Assembly: GCA_904379015.1 (NCBI GenBank)
Contig: CAJFHG010000002.1
Coordinates: 62,001-126,000, forward strand
DNA length: 64,000 nucleotides
Direction: 5' to 3'
DNA from: Candidatus Paralachnospira caecorum
Lineage (GTDB): Bacteria > Bacillota > Clostridia > Lachnospirales > Lachnospiraceae
Shown: piece after piece, positions 21,483 through 32,099 of the stretch
Numbering within the stretch: position 1 is the stretch's first letter
Layout of the letters: every line of letters starts with the position of its first letter
Notes under the pieces: generated by a model
Seen by the model: only the letters and a program-made list of their open reading frames with translations
Database searches by the model: none
What the model was told of the DNA's origin: nothing
Program-made: the position numbers and the translations under genes

Positions 21483-22352
21483 TTATTTATTGTAGTAATA
21501 TTTCACCTTGTCAGCGTCATCAAACAGATTGATCTTATGACGAACAACCTCATTCATAGCGTCGATGCACTTGGGATAGATCGCCATGGGCTCACGGATT
21601 GCCTGATCCTGAAGCACCTTGCGGCATTCCTGATAAAAAGCATCCTTGATATCGCTGGAGATATTGATCTTGTTCACGCCAAGCTTAACGGACTGAGCGA
21701 TCTCATCATCGGGGTTGCCGGAACCGCCGTGAAGTACCAGCGGAATGCTTACGTTTGCCTTGATCTCTTTCAGTCTGTCAAGAGCCAGCTTCGGCTTTCT
21801 GTCCTTCGGATACAGACCGTGAGCTGTACCGATGGCGATCGCCAGGGCGTCAATATCTGTCTCTTTGATGAATTTCACTGCGTCATCCACTTCTGTATAG
21901 ATGATCTCTTTGGATCCGGCCTCGCCGTAATCATCAGCTGTACCGATGGTTCCCAGCTCTGCCTCTACAGAAACTCCTACAGGATGAGCAACCTCTACTA
22001 CTTTCTTTGTGATGGCGATATTCTCTTCAAAAGGAAGATGCGCGCCATCGATCATAACGGAAGTAAAACCATCCTGAATCGCACGCAGAACCTGCTCAAA
22101 CTTCGAGCCATGATCCAGATGAACCGCAACCGGTACGGTCGTCTTGTTTGCCTCATCGATTACAGCCTTTACAAAGCTATCCTCCACGAACTCCAGCTCG
22201 TCGGGATGAATGGCAATGATAACAGGCGCCTGCATCTCCTCACAGGTATGCATCACACCTTTCAGGATCATACTGCTGCTTACATTAAAAGCAGGAACAG
22301 CGAAATTGTGCTCATTGGCTACTGCCAACAAATCAGCCATGTTCATTAACAT
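21483..22352 (-). CDS. fba: Class II fructose-1,6-bisphosphate aldolase
   Basis: VAVHLDHGSKFEQVLRAIQDGFTSVMIDGAHLPFEENI; LVLHGGSGNPDDEI. Confidence 0.95.
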   Translation of the reverse strand: MLMNMADLLAVANEHNFAVPAFNVSSSMILKGVMHTCEEMQAPVIIAIHPDELEFVEDSFVKAVIDEANKTTVPVAVHLDHGSKFEQVLRAIQDGFTSVMIDGAHLPFEENIAITKKVVEVAHPVGVSVEAELGTIGTADDYGEAGSKEIIYTEVDDAVKFIKETDIDALAIAIGTAHGLYPKDRKPKLALDRLKEIKANVSIPLVLHGGSGNPDDEIAQSVKLGVNKINISSDIKDAFYQECRKVLQDQAIREPMAIYPKCIDAMNEVVRHKINLFDDADKVKYYYNK

Positions 22353-22644
22353 AGTATACTTCCTCCTAAATTACTTTTTATTGGGTTCTACTGTCAGTTA
22401 CCTTGTCTTCATATTATATCATATATGTCACCATGTCAAGTCTTTATTGTATATTTTAGGAAAATTTTTCCCGTGCCGCAACTTTAAATTGTGTACATTA
22501 CCCAATAATAAAAAATAATATTTCATCTGTTTTAAATACACATTTATTTTGCTTTAATTTCAGACTTTTTATCCGTTTCACCAGGACATCTCTTTCTTCA
22601 TATTGTATAACAACATCTATATTCCGGTCTGAAGGAGGCCGCAT

Positions 22645-22896
22645 ATGTCCTCTTCCATCCCTCTGAATCAGCTGCTTCCCGGTGAGGAAGCCGTTCTCAT
22701 AAACCTGTCCGGCACAGAGCAGGCCAGACGTCTGGCAGAACTGGGATTTCTGCCGGGCACCAGAATCACCTGCATCCTGCGAAAGAAAAACGGAGAAACT
22801 TCTGCCTTTGACCTGCGGGGCTCCATGATTGCTCTGAGAAAGGAGGATTCCTCCGGCATACTTGTTCACAGAGCGGAGGAGGCCCGTCTCATATGA
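22645..22896 (+). CDS. feoA: FeoA family ferrous iron transport protein
   Basis: 83 aa; ARRLAELGFLPGTRITCI...SMIALRKEDSSGILV. Confidence 0.88.
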   Translation: MSSSIPLNQLLPGEEAVLINLSGTEQARRLAELGFLPGTRITCILRKKNGETSAFDLRGSMIALRKEDSSGILVHRAEEARLI

Positions 22897-24773
22897 ACCA
22901 CTCTCTTCCCCGCCGCACCAGAAAAAACGACGCCTGCCTGTCCCGCTGCTCGGCGGCTCTGGCCGGAAATCCCAACGTCGGGAAAAGCACCCTGTTCAAT
23001 ACCCTGACGGGTCTTCACCAGCATACCGGAAATTGGACAGGAAAAACCGTCGCCTGCGCGGACGGCCAGTGCCGTTTCGGACATACTCTGTTTTCTCTGA
23101 CGGATCTTCCCGGCACCTACTCTCTCCTGAGCGACTCCCCGGAAGAGGAAATTGCCGCAAAGGCCGTCTGTTCCGGCGCCTATCAGCTGATCATCGCCGT
23201 CTGTGACGCCACCTGTCTGGAACGGAGCCTCGCGCTGGTCTTCCAGATCCTGTCCCTCACGCCCAATGTGATCGTCTGCGTGAATCTCTGTGACGAAGCG
23301 GAAAAAAAGGGAATCCGCATTGACTTCGCTCTGCTGGAGCAGCTTCTGGGTGTTCCGGTCGTCGGAATCAGCGCCGCGAAACGATCGGGAATCAAAGGGC
23401 TCCTTGCCGCGGCAGAGGAATTCTGCGGCGCTTCACCGGTTTTTTACCAGACCTGCGAAGCGCCTCCGGACCATTCGATGAAAAAAGCGGAAGTGGCCGC
23501 CCGGCAGACGGCTGTCCGGGAAAATCCCGGATACCGGAAGCGTGATTTCCGGGCTGACAGGATCGCGACCGGCCCGGTCACCGGCACGCTTCTGATGCTC
23601 CTCCTGCTCCTCTTTCTGTTCTGGCTCTCCATCAGCGGCGCCAACTATCCCAGCCGCCTGCTGAGCGCCGGATTCGACTGGCTGGAAATACGGCTCGCCG
23701 CGCTGGCCGGAGCCCTGCACGCCCCGGACTGGCTCCGGAGCCTGCTGATCTCCGGCATTTACAGGGTCTCCTCCTGGGTGGTGGCCGTCATGCTGCCGCC
23801 CATGGCCATTTTCTTTCCTCTGTTTACGCTGCTGGAAGATCTTGGCTATCTTCCCAGAGTGGCATTCAACCTGGATCATCATTTTAAAAAATGTTCCGCC
23901 TGCGGCAAACAGGCGCTGTGCATGTGCATGGGGCTGGGCTGCAACGCGGCAGGCGTCACCGGCTGCCGGATCATCCATTCCCCCCGTGAGCGGCTCATCG
24001 CAATCCTGACCAACACCTTTATTCCCTGCAACGGCCGCTTCCCCACCCTGATCTCCCTGATCACCATCTTCTTTGTGGGAACGGAGAACGGGATCCTGGG
24101 AAGCCTTCCGGCCGCCCTGATCCTGACCGCGGTCATTGCCCTCTCCATCATGATGACCTTCGCCGCCTCCCGGCTTCTGGCCGCCACCGTCCTGAAGGGA
24201 GCTCCCTCCTCCTTCATTCTGGAAATGCCTCCCTACCGGCTTCCCCAGATCCGGAAGGTACTGGTCCGTTCCGTGCTGGACCGCACTTTATTTGTCCTTG
24301 GAAGGGCCGTCATGATCGCCGTTCCCGCCGGCCTGGTCATCTGGCTGGCCGCCAATCTGAGGCTGGGCGGGGAAACGCTGCTCCAGTGGGGTTCCGCCTT
24401 CCTGGATCCCCTGGGAAGGCTGATGGGACTGGACGGCGTGATCCTGCTTGCCTTCCTTCTGGGCTTCCCGGCCAATGAGATTGTCATGCCCATTATCCTC
24501 ATGAGCTATCTGTCCGCCGGAAGTCTGGTGGAATCCGGCAGCGCCGCCGAGCTGTTCCGGCTCCTGTCCGCCAATGGCTGGACCTGGACCACTGCCGTTT
24601 CCATGATTCTCTTCTCCCTGATGCACTGGCCCTGCTCCACCACCTGCCTGACCATCCGGAAAGAAACGGGAAGCCTCCGCTGGACCCTGGCCGCCGTCCT
24701 GCTTCCGACCCTGTTCGGCATGCTCTCCTGCATTCTGTTTACTGCCGCAGTCCGGATCTGCTCCGTGCTCTGA
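22893..24773 (+). CDS. feoB: Ferrous iron transporter B
   Basis: ALAGNPNVGKSTLFNTLTG; LTDLPGTYSL; LGCNAAGVTGCRII; overlaps feoA by 4 nt. Confidence 0.96.
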   Translation: MNHSLPRRTRKNDACLSRCSAALAGNPNVGKSTLFNTLTGLHQHTGNWTGKTVACADGQCRFGHTLFSLTDLPGTYSLLSDSPEEEIAAKAVCSGAYQLIIAVCDATCLERSLALVFQILSLTPNVIVCVNLCDEAEKKGIRIDFALLEQLLGVPVVGISAAKRSGIKGLLAAAEEFCGASPVFYQTCEAPPDHSMKKAEVAARQTAVRENPGYRKRDFRADRIATGPVTGTLLMLLLLLFLFWLSISGANYPSRLLSAGFDWLEIRLAALAGALHAPDWLRSLLISGIYRVSSWVVAVMLPPMAIFFPLFTLLEDLGYLPRVAFNLDHHFKKCSACGKQALCMCMGLGCNAAGVTGCRIIHSPRERLIAILTNTFIPCNGRFPTLISLITIFFVGTENGILGSLPAALILTAVIALSIMMTFAASRLLAATVLKGAPSSFILEMPPYRLPQIRKVLVRSVLDRTLFVLGRAVMIAVPAGLVIWLAANLRLGGETLLQWGSAFLDPLGRLMGLDGVILLAFLLGFPANEIVMPIILMSYLSAGSLVESGSAAELFRLLSANGWTWTTAVSMILFSLMHWPCSTTCLTIRKETGSLRWTLAAVLLPTLFGMLSCILFTAAVRICSVL

Positions 24774-24890
24774 CAGCACGGCCATCTGCGGCTGTCCGCA
24801 GTCGCTCCGGCTCCCGGCGCGGAGGCTGACTCTGCCTGGCTGAAGAAAACCATCACGGCCGCAAGAGAGCATCGCGGCCGCGAAACCTGA

Positions 24891-24942
24891 AAACGGACTG
24901 CTCCGGTCAGGGATCCCCTTTCCGTACAGTCCGTTTCCGCGT
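24891..24942. terminator. Terminator between convergent feoB and HAD gene
   Basis: AAACGGACTG / CAGTCCGTTT arms. Confidence 0.65.
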
Positions 24943-24954
24943 CTTCCGCCTGAT

Positions 24955-25563
24955 CTATTCGATTTCGATGCCAAAGCTCCGCAAACCTTCTACGATGGAT
25001 TCGTATCCGGTCACCAGCACTGTGCTGAGGCCAAACCGTCTTGCCGCTTCCAGATTCTGGGGCAGGTCATCAAAAAACACAGCCTCTTCCGGCCTGATCT
25101 TGTAGCGCTCCAAAAGCGCCTCATAAATTTCAGGTTCCGGCTTCACAGAATGCACCTCGTAAGAGACGACTCTGCCGTCCACATAATTCAGGAATTCAAA
25201 GCAGGAAAGGCGGTCCTCAAAAAAAGTCTTTCCATAATTGGACAGAATATAGATCCTGTAACCCAGCTCCTTCAGACTGCGCAGGAGAGCAGGCGCATAG
25301 CTGTTCTGGCTCACAGCCTCCGCCGCGCCGGAATAAATCCGCCGGATCGACGCCTCATACCGGGGCGCCTCCGCGCAGGCCTCCGCCAGGATCTCATCCT
25401 CCGGAACCTTTCCTCTGTCAATTTCCTGCCATCTGGGATTGAGGAACAGAACCCGTTCAATGGCTTCACGTTCTTCGTCCGGAAGAGAAAAGCTGTCCAG
25501 ATATTCCCGCCATTTAAAATCCGCCAGCACATTTCCAATGTCAAAAATAATGGTACGAATCAT
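24955..25563 (-). CDS. HAD-family hydrolase
   Basis: MIRTIIFDIGNVLADF; YILSNYGKTFF; EAVFFDDLPQNLEAARRFGL. Confidence 0.93.
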   Translation of the reverse strand: MIRTIIFDIGNVLADFKWREYLDSFSLPDEEREAIERVLFLNPRWQEIDRGKVPEDEILAEACAEAPRYEASIRRIYSGAAEAVSQNSYAPALLRSLKELGYRIYILSNYGKTFFEDRLSCFEFLNYVDGRVVSYEVHSVKPEPEIYEALLERYKIRPEEAVFFDDLPQNLEAARRFGLSTVLVTGYESIVEGLRSFGIEIE

Positions 25564-25595
25564 GGGCGTTTCCCTTTCGTAAAAATTCCCGGAAA

Positions 25596-26885
25596 TCAGA
25601 TCAGCGGCGTTCTCTCGATGATCTCATTTCTGCCCGGTCCGTTGGAGACAAGGGTGATCGGAACGCCGATTTCCTTCTCGATCTCATTGATGTAATTCCT
25701 GCAGTTTTCCGGAAGCTCGTCATAACTGCGGATCCCGCGGATCTCGCACTTCCAGCCCGGCAGCTTTTTATAAACAGGTTTTGCCTTGGAAAGCCTGGAG
25801 GTCACAGGGAACTCCTTTTCCACCCTGCCGTCATATTCATATCCGACACAAATCGGAATTTCATCCAGATATCCCAGCACATCCAGCACGGTCAGAGCCA
25901 CCTCTGTCGCCCCCTGGATCCTGCAGCCGTAGCGGGTCGCCACCGCGTCAAACCATCCCATTCTTCTGGGACGTCCGGTGGTCGCGCCGTATTCTCCGCC
26001 ATCGCCGCCCCGGTTCCTCAGCTCATTTGCCTCGTCGCCGAAAATCTCGCTGACAAAGGCGCCCGCGCCCACGGCGCTGGAGTAAGCCTTCACCACAGCC
26101 GTAATATTTTTGATCTCATAAGGAGGGATTCCCGCTCCGATGGCGCCGTAGGCCGCCAGAGTGGAGGAAGAGGTTACCATGGGATAAATTCCATGGTCCG
26201 GATCCTTCAGGGAACCCAGCTGTCCCTCCAGCAGGATATTCTTTCCTTCCTTCAGAGCCTCATGGAGATACGCGGACACATCGCATACATAAGGCGCGAT
26301 CATCTTCTTATATTCCATCAGCTCCGCGAACACCTCGTCCGGCTGAAGGAGCGGCTGATGATACAGATGCTCCAGCAGCACGTTTTTCAGGGTGCAGACA
26401 TTCTTCACCTTGTCCATCAGCTCATCCGGATCTCCGAACAGCTCGCTGACCTGAAATCCGATCTTCGCGTATTTGTCAGAATAGAAGGGAGCGATTCCGG
26501 ATTTTGTGGAGCCGAAGGACCTGCCAGCCAGACGCGCTTCCTCACAGGCATCCAGAAGCATATGATAAGGCATCATGATCTGCGCCCTGTCGGAAACCAG
26601 GATCTTCGGAGTGGGCACGCCCTTTTCCTCCAGTGACCGGATCTCCTTCACCAGATACGGAATATTCAGAGCCACGCCGTTTCCGATGATGCTGGTCGTA
26701 TGGCTGTAAAAAACGCCGGAAGGAAGCAGATGCAGCGCAAATTTTCCATAATCATTGATAATGGTGTGCCCCGCATTGCTGCCGCCCTGAAATCTGATGA
26801 TGATATCAGACTTTTCCGCCAGCATATCCGTGATCTTTCCCTTTCCTTCGTCGCCCCAGTTCGCTCCCACAATCGCTCTTACCAT
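25596..26885 (-). CDS. purA: Adenylosuccinate synthetase
   Basis: VGANWGDEGKGKITDMLAEKSDIIIRFQGGSNAGHTI. Confidence 0.98.
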   Translation of the reverse strand: MVRAIVGANWGDEGKGKITDMLAEKSDIIIRFQGGSNAGHTIINDYGKFALHLLPSGVFYSHTTSIIGNGVALNIPYLVKEIRSLEEKGVPTPKILVSDRAQIMMPYHMLLDACEEARLAGRSFGSTKSGIAPFYSDKYAKIGFQVSELFGDPDELMDKVKNVCTLKNVLLEHLYHQPLLQPDEVFAELMEYKKMIAPYVCDVSAYLHEALKEGKNILLEGQLGSLKDPDHGIYPMVTSSSTLAAYGAIGAGIPPYEIKNITAVVKAYSSAVGAGAFVSEIFGDEANELRNRGGDGGEYGATTGRPRRMGWFDAVATRYGCRIQGATEVALTVLDVLGYLDEIPICVGYEYDGRVEKEFPVTSRLSKAKPVYKKLPGWKCEIRGIRSYDELPENCRNYINEIEKEIGVPITLVSNGPGRNEIIERTPLI

Positions 26886-26902
26886 TCTTTCGTCCTCCTC
26901 AA

Positions 26903-28333
26903 TTAAACGTTTATTTCCGCTTTCACGCCGAGCAGCTCTTTGTTTTCTTCCAGGATCGGCGCGATCACCTCAGCCAGGAATTCTTCCACCTGTTCTCTGG
27001 AACGTCCCACATATCTGGAGGGCTCCATGGTCTTTTTCAGTTCCTCCAGGGTCATATTGAAAGCGGGATCTGCCGCGATCAGCTCCAGCAGATTGTTCTC
27101 CTGTCCGTTCACCTTCACATTCTTTCCGGCCTCCATGGACAGAGTGCGGATCTTTTCATGAAGCTCCTGCCTGTCTCCGCCTGCCTTGACGGCGTCCATC
27201 ATAATATTCTCCGTAGCCATAAAGGGCAGCTCGGACATCAGGCGCTTCTCGATCACCTTCGGATAAACCACCAGGCCGTCCACCACATTGAGATACAGAT
27301 CCAGGATGCCGTCCACCGCCAGGAATCCCTCCGGAATACTCAGCCGCTTGTTGGCTGAATCATCCAGCGTGCGCTCGAACCACTGGGTTGAAGCGACCAG
27401 CATGGGATTCATGGCGTCAGCCATCACATAATCCGCCAGCGACGCCATCCGCTCGCTGCGCATGGGATTTCTCTTATAGGCCATGGCCGATGAGCCGATC
27501 TGGCTCTTCTCAAAAGGCTCCTCCACTTCTTTCAGATGCTGGAGAAGACGGATATCGTTGGAGAACTTGTGGGCACTCTGGGCAATGCCGGCCAGCACGT
27601 TCAGCACCCGGCTGTCCACCTTTCTTGAGTAGGTCTGGCCGGATACGGGATAACACCCGTCAAATCCCATTTTATCCGCGATTTTCTGATCCAGCTGCTT
27701 GACCTTCTCATGATCTCCGTCGAACAGCTCCAGGAAGCTCGCCTGGGTTCCCGTCGTTCCCTTTGAGCCCAGCAGCTTCATGGTTCCCAGCACATAATCC
27801 ACGTCCTGCAGATCCATCACCAGATCCTGAAGCCACAGCGCGGCTCTTTTTCCCACAGTGGTCGGCTGGGCCGGCTGAAAATGGGTAAACGCCAAGGTGG
27901 GCTGCGCTTTATATTTCTCCGCGAATTTAGAAAGCTCGGCGATCACATTGATCAGCTTTTTCCTCACCAGTCGAAGCGCCTCTGTCATCAGGATAATATC
28001 CGTATTATCCCCCACATAGCAGGAAGTCGCGCCCAGATGGATGATCCCCTTTGCCTTGGGGCACTGCACGCCATAGGCATACACATGGGACATGACGTCA
28101 TGGCGCACCTCTTTTTCTCTCTGCTTCGCGACATCATAGTTGATGTCATCCTGATGGGCCTTCAGCTCCTCTATCTGTTCCCGGGTAATATTCAGTCCCA
28201 GCTCATGTTCCGCCTCAGCCAGGGCAATCCACAGCTTTCTCCATGTGCGGAACTTCTTGTCCGGCGAAAAAATATACTGCATTTCCCGGCTGGCATAGCG
28301 CTCTGACAAAGGGCTCTGGTATCTATCGTACAT
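26903..28333 (-). CDS. purB: Adenylosuccinate lyase
   Basis: GSSAMAYKRNPMRSERMASLADYV signature. Confidence 0.97.
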   Translation of the reverse strand: MYDRYQSPLSERYASREMQYIFSPDKKFRTWRKLWIALAEAEHELGLNITREQIEELKAHQDDINYDVAKQREKEVRHDVMSHVYAYGVQCPKAKGIIHLGATSCYVGDNTDIILMTEALRLVRKKLINVIAELSKFAEKYKAQPTLAFTHFQPAQPTTVGKRAALWLQDLVMDLQDVDYVLGTMKLLGSKGTTGTQASFLELFDGDHEKVKQLDQKIADKMGFDGCYPVSGQTYSRKVDSRVLNVLAGIAQSAHKFSNDIRLLQHLKEVEEPFEKSQIGSSAMAYKRNPMRSERMASLADYVMADAMNPMLVASTQWFERTLDDSANKRLSIPEGFLAVDGILDLYLNVVDGLVVYPKVIEKRLMSELPFMATENIMMDAVKAGGDRQELHEKIRTLSMEAGKNVKVNGQENNLLELIAADPAFNMTLEELKKTMEPSRYVGRSREQVEEFLAEVIAPILEENKELLGVKAEINV

Positions 28334-28372
28334 ATCCGTTTTCCTTTCTTGACTGTTTCTGTTCTGATATGG

Positions 28373-29821
28373 CTATCTGGCATATTCGCCGCGAATATCC
28401 TCCGTGGGAGGCGCGATCGGATAATCGCCGCTGAAGCAGGCGGTACAGACGGGAAGCCCCTCCACCATCTGGGGCAGCCGGTCCAGATACAGATAACCCA
28501 GGCTGTCCGCGCCGATCTCCCGGCAGATTTCTTCCACTGTCCTGCCATGGGCGATGAGCTGATCCTCCGAAGGAATGTCAGTGCCGAAGTAACACGGATG
28601 AAGGAAAGGCGGCGCGGAAATCCTCACATGGACCTCCCTGGCCCCTGCCTTTCTCAGCATTCCCACGATCCTGCCGCAGGTTGTTCCGCGGACAATGGAG
28701 TCATCCACCATGACGATCCGCTTCCCCGCCACAGATTCCTTGAGGACATTCAGCTTTACCTGTACGCTGGACTCCCTGCTTTTCTGCTTCGGTTTGATAA
28801 AAGTCCGCCCGATATAGCTGTTTTTCACGAAGGCGGTTCCGTAAGGGATCCCCGATTCCTGGGCGTATCCCTGGGCCGCCGCGTTCCCCGACTCAGGCAC
28901 GCCCACCACCAGATCCGCCTCCACCGGATGATCCTTCGCCAGGAACCGGCCGGCCGCAAGTCTGGCATGATACACGCTCACGCCGTCAAACCTGGTATCG
29001 GGCCTTGCAAAATAAATATATTCAAAAATACATCTCGCTGCTTTTCCGTCTTTGGGACAGAGACTGGTGTCGGACTGGATGCCGTCCCGGGTGATGCAGA
29101 CGATCTCCCCCGGCCTCACATCACGGATGAACTCCGCGCCCACTGTGTCCAGAGCGCAGGTCTCTGAAGCCAGGATATAGGCGTTTTCCCGTTTTCCGAT
29201 ACAGAGCGGCCGGAATCCGAAGGGATCTCTGGCTCCGATCAGCTTTCTCGGGCTCATGATCACCAGGGAATAGGCGCCCACGATCTTTCGCATAGCCATT
29301 CCCACCGCTTCCTCCGCAGTCTTCGCCTTTACCCGCGCCCTCGCGATATGGTAGGCAATGATCTCCGAATCGATGGTCGTCTGGAAAATGGCGCCGTCGT
29401 ACTCCAGCTCTCTGCGGAGTTCCGGCGTGTTGACCAGATTTCCGTTGTGGGCAAGGGCCAGCGTTCCTTTGATATAATTCAGCACCAGCGGCTGCGCGTT
29501 TTCTCTGGTGCTGGACCCCGCCGTGGAATAGCGCACATGTCCCACGCCGATATCTCCCCCGGAAAGTCCGTTCAGCGCGTCCGCGGTAAAGACTTCCGGA
29601 ACAAGGCCCATTCCTTTATGGACCTTTACACGGCCTTTTGGCCCTTCCGTATCGCTCACTGCGATGCCGCAGCTTTCCTGTCCGCGATGCTGAAGAGCCA
29701 GAAGTCCATAGTAAATCGTGGGGGCGACATCATTTCTGTCAAAATCATAGACTCCGAAAACACCGCATTCCTCATGGAGTCCGTCAAAGCCGTCAGATGT
29801 CACATACGGCAAATTTCGCAT
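28373..29821 (-). CDS. purF: Amidophosphoribosyltransferase
   Basis: ECGVFGVYDFDRNDVAPTIYYGLLALQHRGQESCGI; VMVDDSIVRGTT. Confidence 0.97.
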   Translation of the reverse strand: MRNLPYVTSDGFDGLHEECGVFGVYDFDRNDVAPTIYYGLLALQHRGQESCGIAVSDTEGPKGRVKVHKGMGLVPEVFTADALNGLSGGDIGVGHVRYSTAGSSTRENAQPLVLNYIKGTLALAHNGNLVNTPELRRELEYDGAIFQTTIDSEIIAYHIARARVKAKTAEEAVGMAMRKIVGAYSLVIMSPRKLIGARDPFGFRPLCIGKRENAYILASETCALDTVGAEFIRDVRPGEIVCITRDGIQSDTSLCPKDGKAARCIFEYIYFARPDTRFDGVSVYHARLAAGRFLAKDHPVEADLVVGVPESGNAAAQGYAQESGIPYGTAFVKNSYIGRTFIKPKQKSRESSVQVKLNVLKESVAGKRIVMVDDSIVRGTTCGRIVGMLRKAGAREVHVRISAPPFLHPCYFGTDIPSEDQLIAHGRTVEEICREIGADSLGYLYLDRLPQMVEGLPVCTACFSGDYPIAPPTEDIRGEYAR

Positions 29822-29941
29822 AAATTTATGTCCTTTCCAAAATGAGGCCGGCCCGTACCGATGGACGGGCCAGGCAATACAGGCTGCTGACCGCAGGCTG
29901 CATATCATTGAATGAATATCCGGCCGGATACACAGGCTGCA

Positions 29942-30646
29942 TTACAGGCCGAGGCGCTTGAACACCTCCTGGTACGCGTCCTCTACACCCCCCATATCTC
30001 TTCTGAAGCGGTCCTTGTCCAGCTTCGCATGGGTATCGATGTCCCAGAGTCTGCAGGTATCCGGAGACACTTCGTCAGCCAGGATGATGCTGCCCTTGTA
30101 TCTGCCGAACTCCAGCTTGAAATCGACCAGCTGGATGTTGGCTTTCTTAAAGAATTCACAGAGAAGCTCGTTGACCTTGAACGCCATATTGGTGATCGTT
30201 TCAATCTCCTCCTCTGTGGCAAGCTCAAGGGCCAGCGCATAATATTTATTGATGAACGGATCGCCAAGATCATCATTCTTATAGCTGAACTCCAGGATCG
30301 GGCACGCAAGGGATTTTCCCTCTTCAACGCCCATTCTCTTGGAAAAGCTGCCTGCCGCCACATTCCTGATGATCACCTCGAGAGGAACGATCTCCACCTT
30401 CTTTACTGCCGTCTCCCTGTCACTGAGCTCTTCTACATAATGAGTGGGAACGCCTGCCTTCTCCAGCATCCGGAACACATGGTTGCTCATGCGGTTGTTG
30501 ATCACGCCTTTTCCAACGATTGTTCCCTTTTTCAGTCCGTTGAAAGCCGTCGCGTCATCCTTATAATCTACGATCAGCACATCCGGGTCATCTGTCGCGA
30601 AAACCTTTTTTGCTTTTCCCTCATACAGTAAATCCAGTTTTTTCAT
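29942..30646 (-). CDS. purC: Phosphoribosylaminoimidazole-succinocarboxamide synthase
   Basis: [62 protein letters not shown]. Confidence 0.98.
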   Translation of the reverse strand: MKKLDLLYEGKAKKVFATDDPDVLIVDYKDDATAFNGLKKGTIVGKGVINNRMSNHVFRMLEKAGVPTHYVEELSDRETAVKKVEIVPLEVIIRNVAAGSFSKRMGVEEGKSLACPILEFSYKNDDLGDPFINKYYALALELATEEEIETITNMAFKVNELLCEFFKKANIQLVDFKLEFGRYKGSIILADEVSPDTCRLWDIDTHAKLDKDRFRRDMGGVEDAYQEVFKRLGL

Positions 30647-30831
30647 GATTCGTCTCCTCTTTCCTTATAAAAAGTAAAATGGTCGTCACACACAAGCAAA
30701 TTATAATATAAGGTTTATAATAACGCAACTGCAAATTTCACCAAAAAGCGCCGGAAACAGTCCGATTTTACAGGAAAACGGCTGCCTTCGCGGACACGGC
30801 AGCCGCTTTCCTGCAGAATCGCAGCCGGACA

Positions 30832-30867
30832 GAAAAAAATGCCCGCATCCACTGGCTCGATGCGGGC
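30832..30867 (-). terminator. Terminator downstream of lipoprotein gene
   Basis: Minus strand GCCCGCATCGAGCCAGTGGATGCGGGC followed by ATTTTTTTC. Confidence 0.8.
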
Positions 30868-30901
30868 TCCTGTTCTCCTGCCTTTCAGACGGCATATTCT
30901 G

Positions 30902-31231
30902 TCATTCTGCCTTCGTGGTCGCGTCTCTGACTCCGCTGCTCACATCGGATTCCATCTGATCCATGGCATCCTTCGCGTCTTCTCCCAGCTCATCCAGCAC
31001 GCCGTTGTTTCCTGTTTCATCCGCCGCTGTCCCGGAATCGGTTCCCTGAGTACCGCGATCAGAGCTGCTTTCTTTATCTACGCCGTTTCCGTCGTCGTTT
31101 CCGCTCTCTGATCCATGCGTCTCTGCCCCGTTTGTCGTTCCGCTGCCGCTGTCATTTTTATTTCCGCATCCGGCCAGCATAAACACCGACATCAGAACCA
31201 GCACTGCCGTCATCAATACTCTTTTTTTCAT
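30902..31231 (-). CDS. Small low-complexity lipoprotein
   Basis: MKKRVLMTAVLVLMSVFMLAGCGNKND lipobox, then Gly/Ser/Asp-rich tail. Confidence 0.75.
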   Translation of the reverse strand: MKKRVLMTAVLVLMSVFMLAGCGNKNDSGSGTTNGAETHGSESGNDDGNGVDKESSSDRGTQGTDSGTAADETGNNGVLDELGEDAKDAMDQMESDVSSGVRDATTKAE

Positions 31232-31341
31232 AGCCTTTCTCCTTTTTTGCATATTCTTTCCTATTTTATAAGAAACGCCACATTTGCCGTTTACTATAAT
31301 ATGTGCATCAGGAGAAAATCTACTATGGAAAAATATGGAAA

Positions 31342-32097
31342 TCAGCCGATCACGTCGCTCATATCGTAAAATCCCGCCGGCTTTCCCGCCAGGAATTTTG
31401 CCGCCTCAATGGCGCCCTTGGCAAACACAGCTTTTGAATATGCCGTATGCTTAAATTCCACCACCTCGTCGGTACCGGCAAAGATCACCTCATGCTCGCC
31501 CACAATATTTCCGCCGCGGACCGCGCTGATGCCGATCTCGTGCTTTGTGCGCTTTGCCCGCTCCTTTGAACGGTCAAATTTGTAAGTATACACATTGTCC
31601 AGCGCCTCGTTGATGGAGTCCGCCATCGCCAGGGCCGTTCCGCTGGGCGCGTCGACCTTCTGGTTATGGTGCCGCTCCACGATCTCAATGTCAAAGCCGG
31701 CCGGCGCCAGAGTCCGCGCCGCTTCCTTCAGCAACTTGAACAGCATGTTGACCCCCAGGGACATGTTGGCAGATTTCAGGACCGCCACCGACTTCGATGC
31801 CTCCCGGATCCGTTCCATCTGTTCCTCAGACAGGCCCGTGGTGCAGATCACCACAGGGATCTGCCTCTTTACGCTGTAATCGATCAGTCCGTCGACTGCT
31901 GCCGCCGAACAGAAATCGATGATCACATCCGCCTCCGCTTCGCAGGCATCCAGAGATGTGAACACCGGATAAGTATTTTGAATATGATCAGACAGGTCGA
32001 TCCCCGCCACGATCTCGATCTCGTCATCCGCGGCCGCCAGTCCGGTGATCACCTGACCCATATGGCCGTTGCATCCATGCATGATTGCTTTTATCAT
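31342..32097 (-). CDS. dapB: 4-hydroxy-tetrahydrodipicolinate reductase
   Basis: IKAIMHGCNGHMGQVI; IEIVERHHNQKVDAPSGTALAMA. Confidence 0.97.
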   Translation of the reverse strand: MIKAIMHGCNGHMGQVITGLAAADDEIEIVAGIDLSDHIQNTYPVFTSLDACEAEADVIIDFCSAAAVDGLIDYSVKRQIPVVICTTGLSEEQMERIREASKSVAVLKSANMSLGVNMLFKLLKEAARTLAPAGFDIEIVERHHNQKVDAPSGTALAMADSINEALDNVYTYKFDRSKERAKRTKHEIGISAVRGGNIVGEHEVIFAGTDEVVEFKHTAYSKAVFAKGAIEAAKFLAGKPAGFYDMSDVIG

Positions 32098-32099
32098 AA

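Noticed and set aside
24288-24974. 228-aa minus ORF overlapping feoB 3-prime end and the intergenic region
   Set aside because: Antisense to conserved FeoB sequence; Gly/Gln-rich low-complexity translation without a recognisable domain.
30647-30831. Possible purine riboswitch or PUR box near the pur genes
   Set aside because: No conserved purine-aptamer blocks could be read upstream of purC; only AT-rich promoter-like sequence and a terminator-like hairpin.
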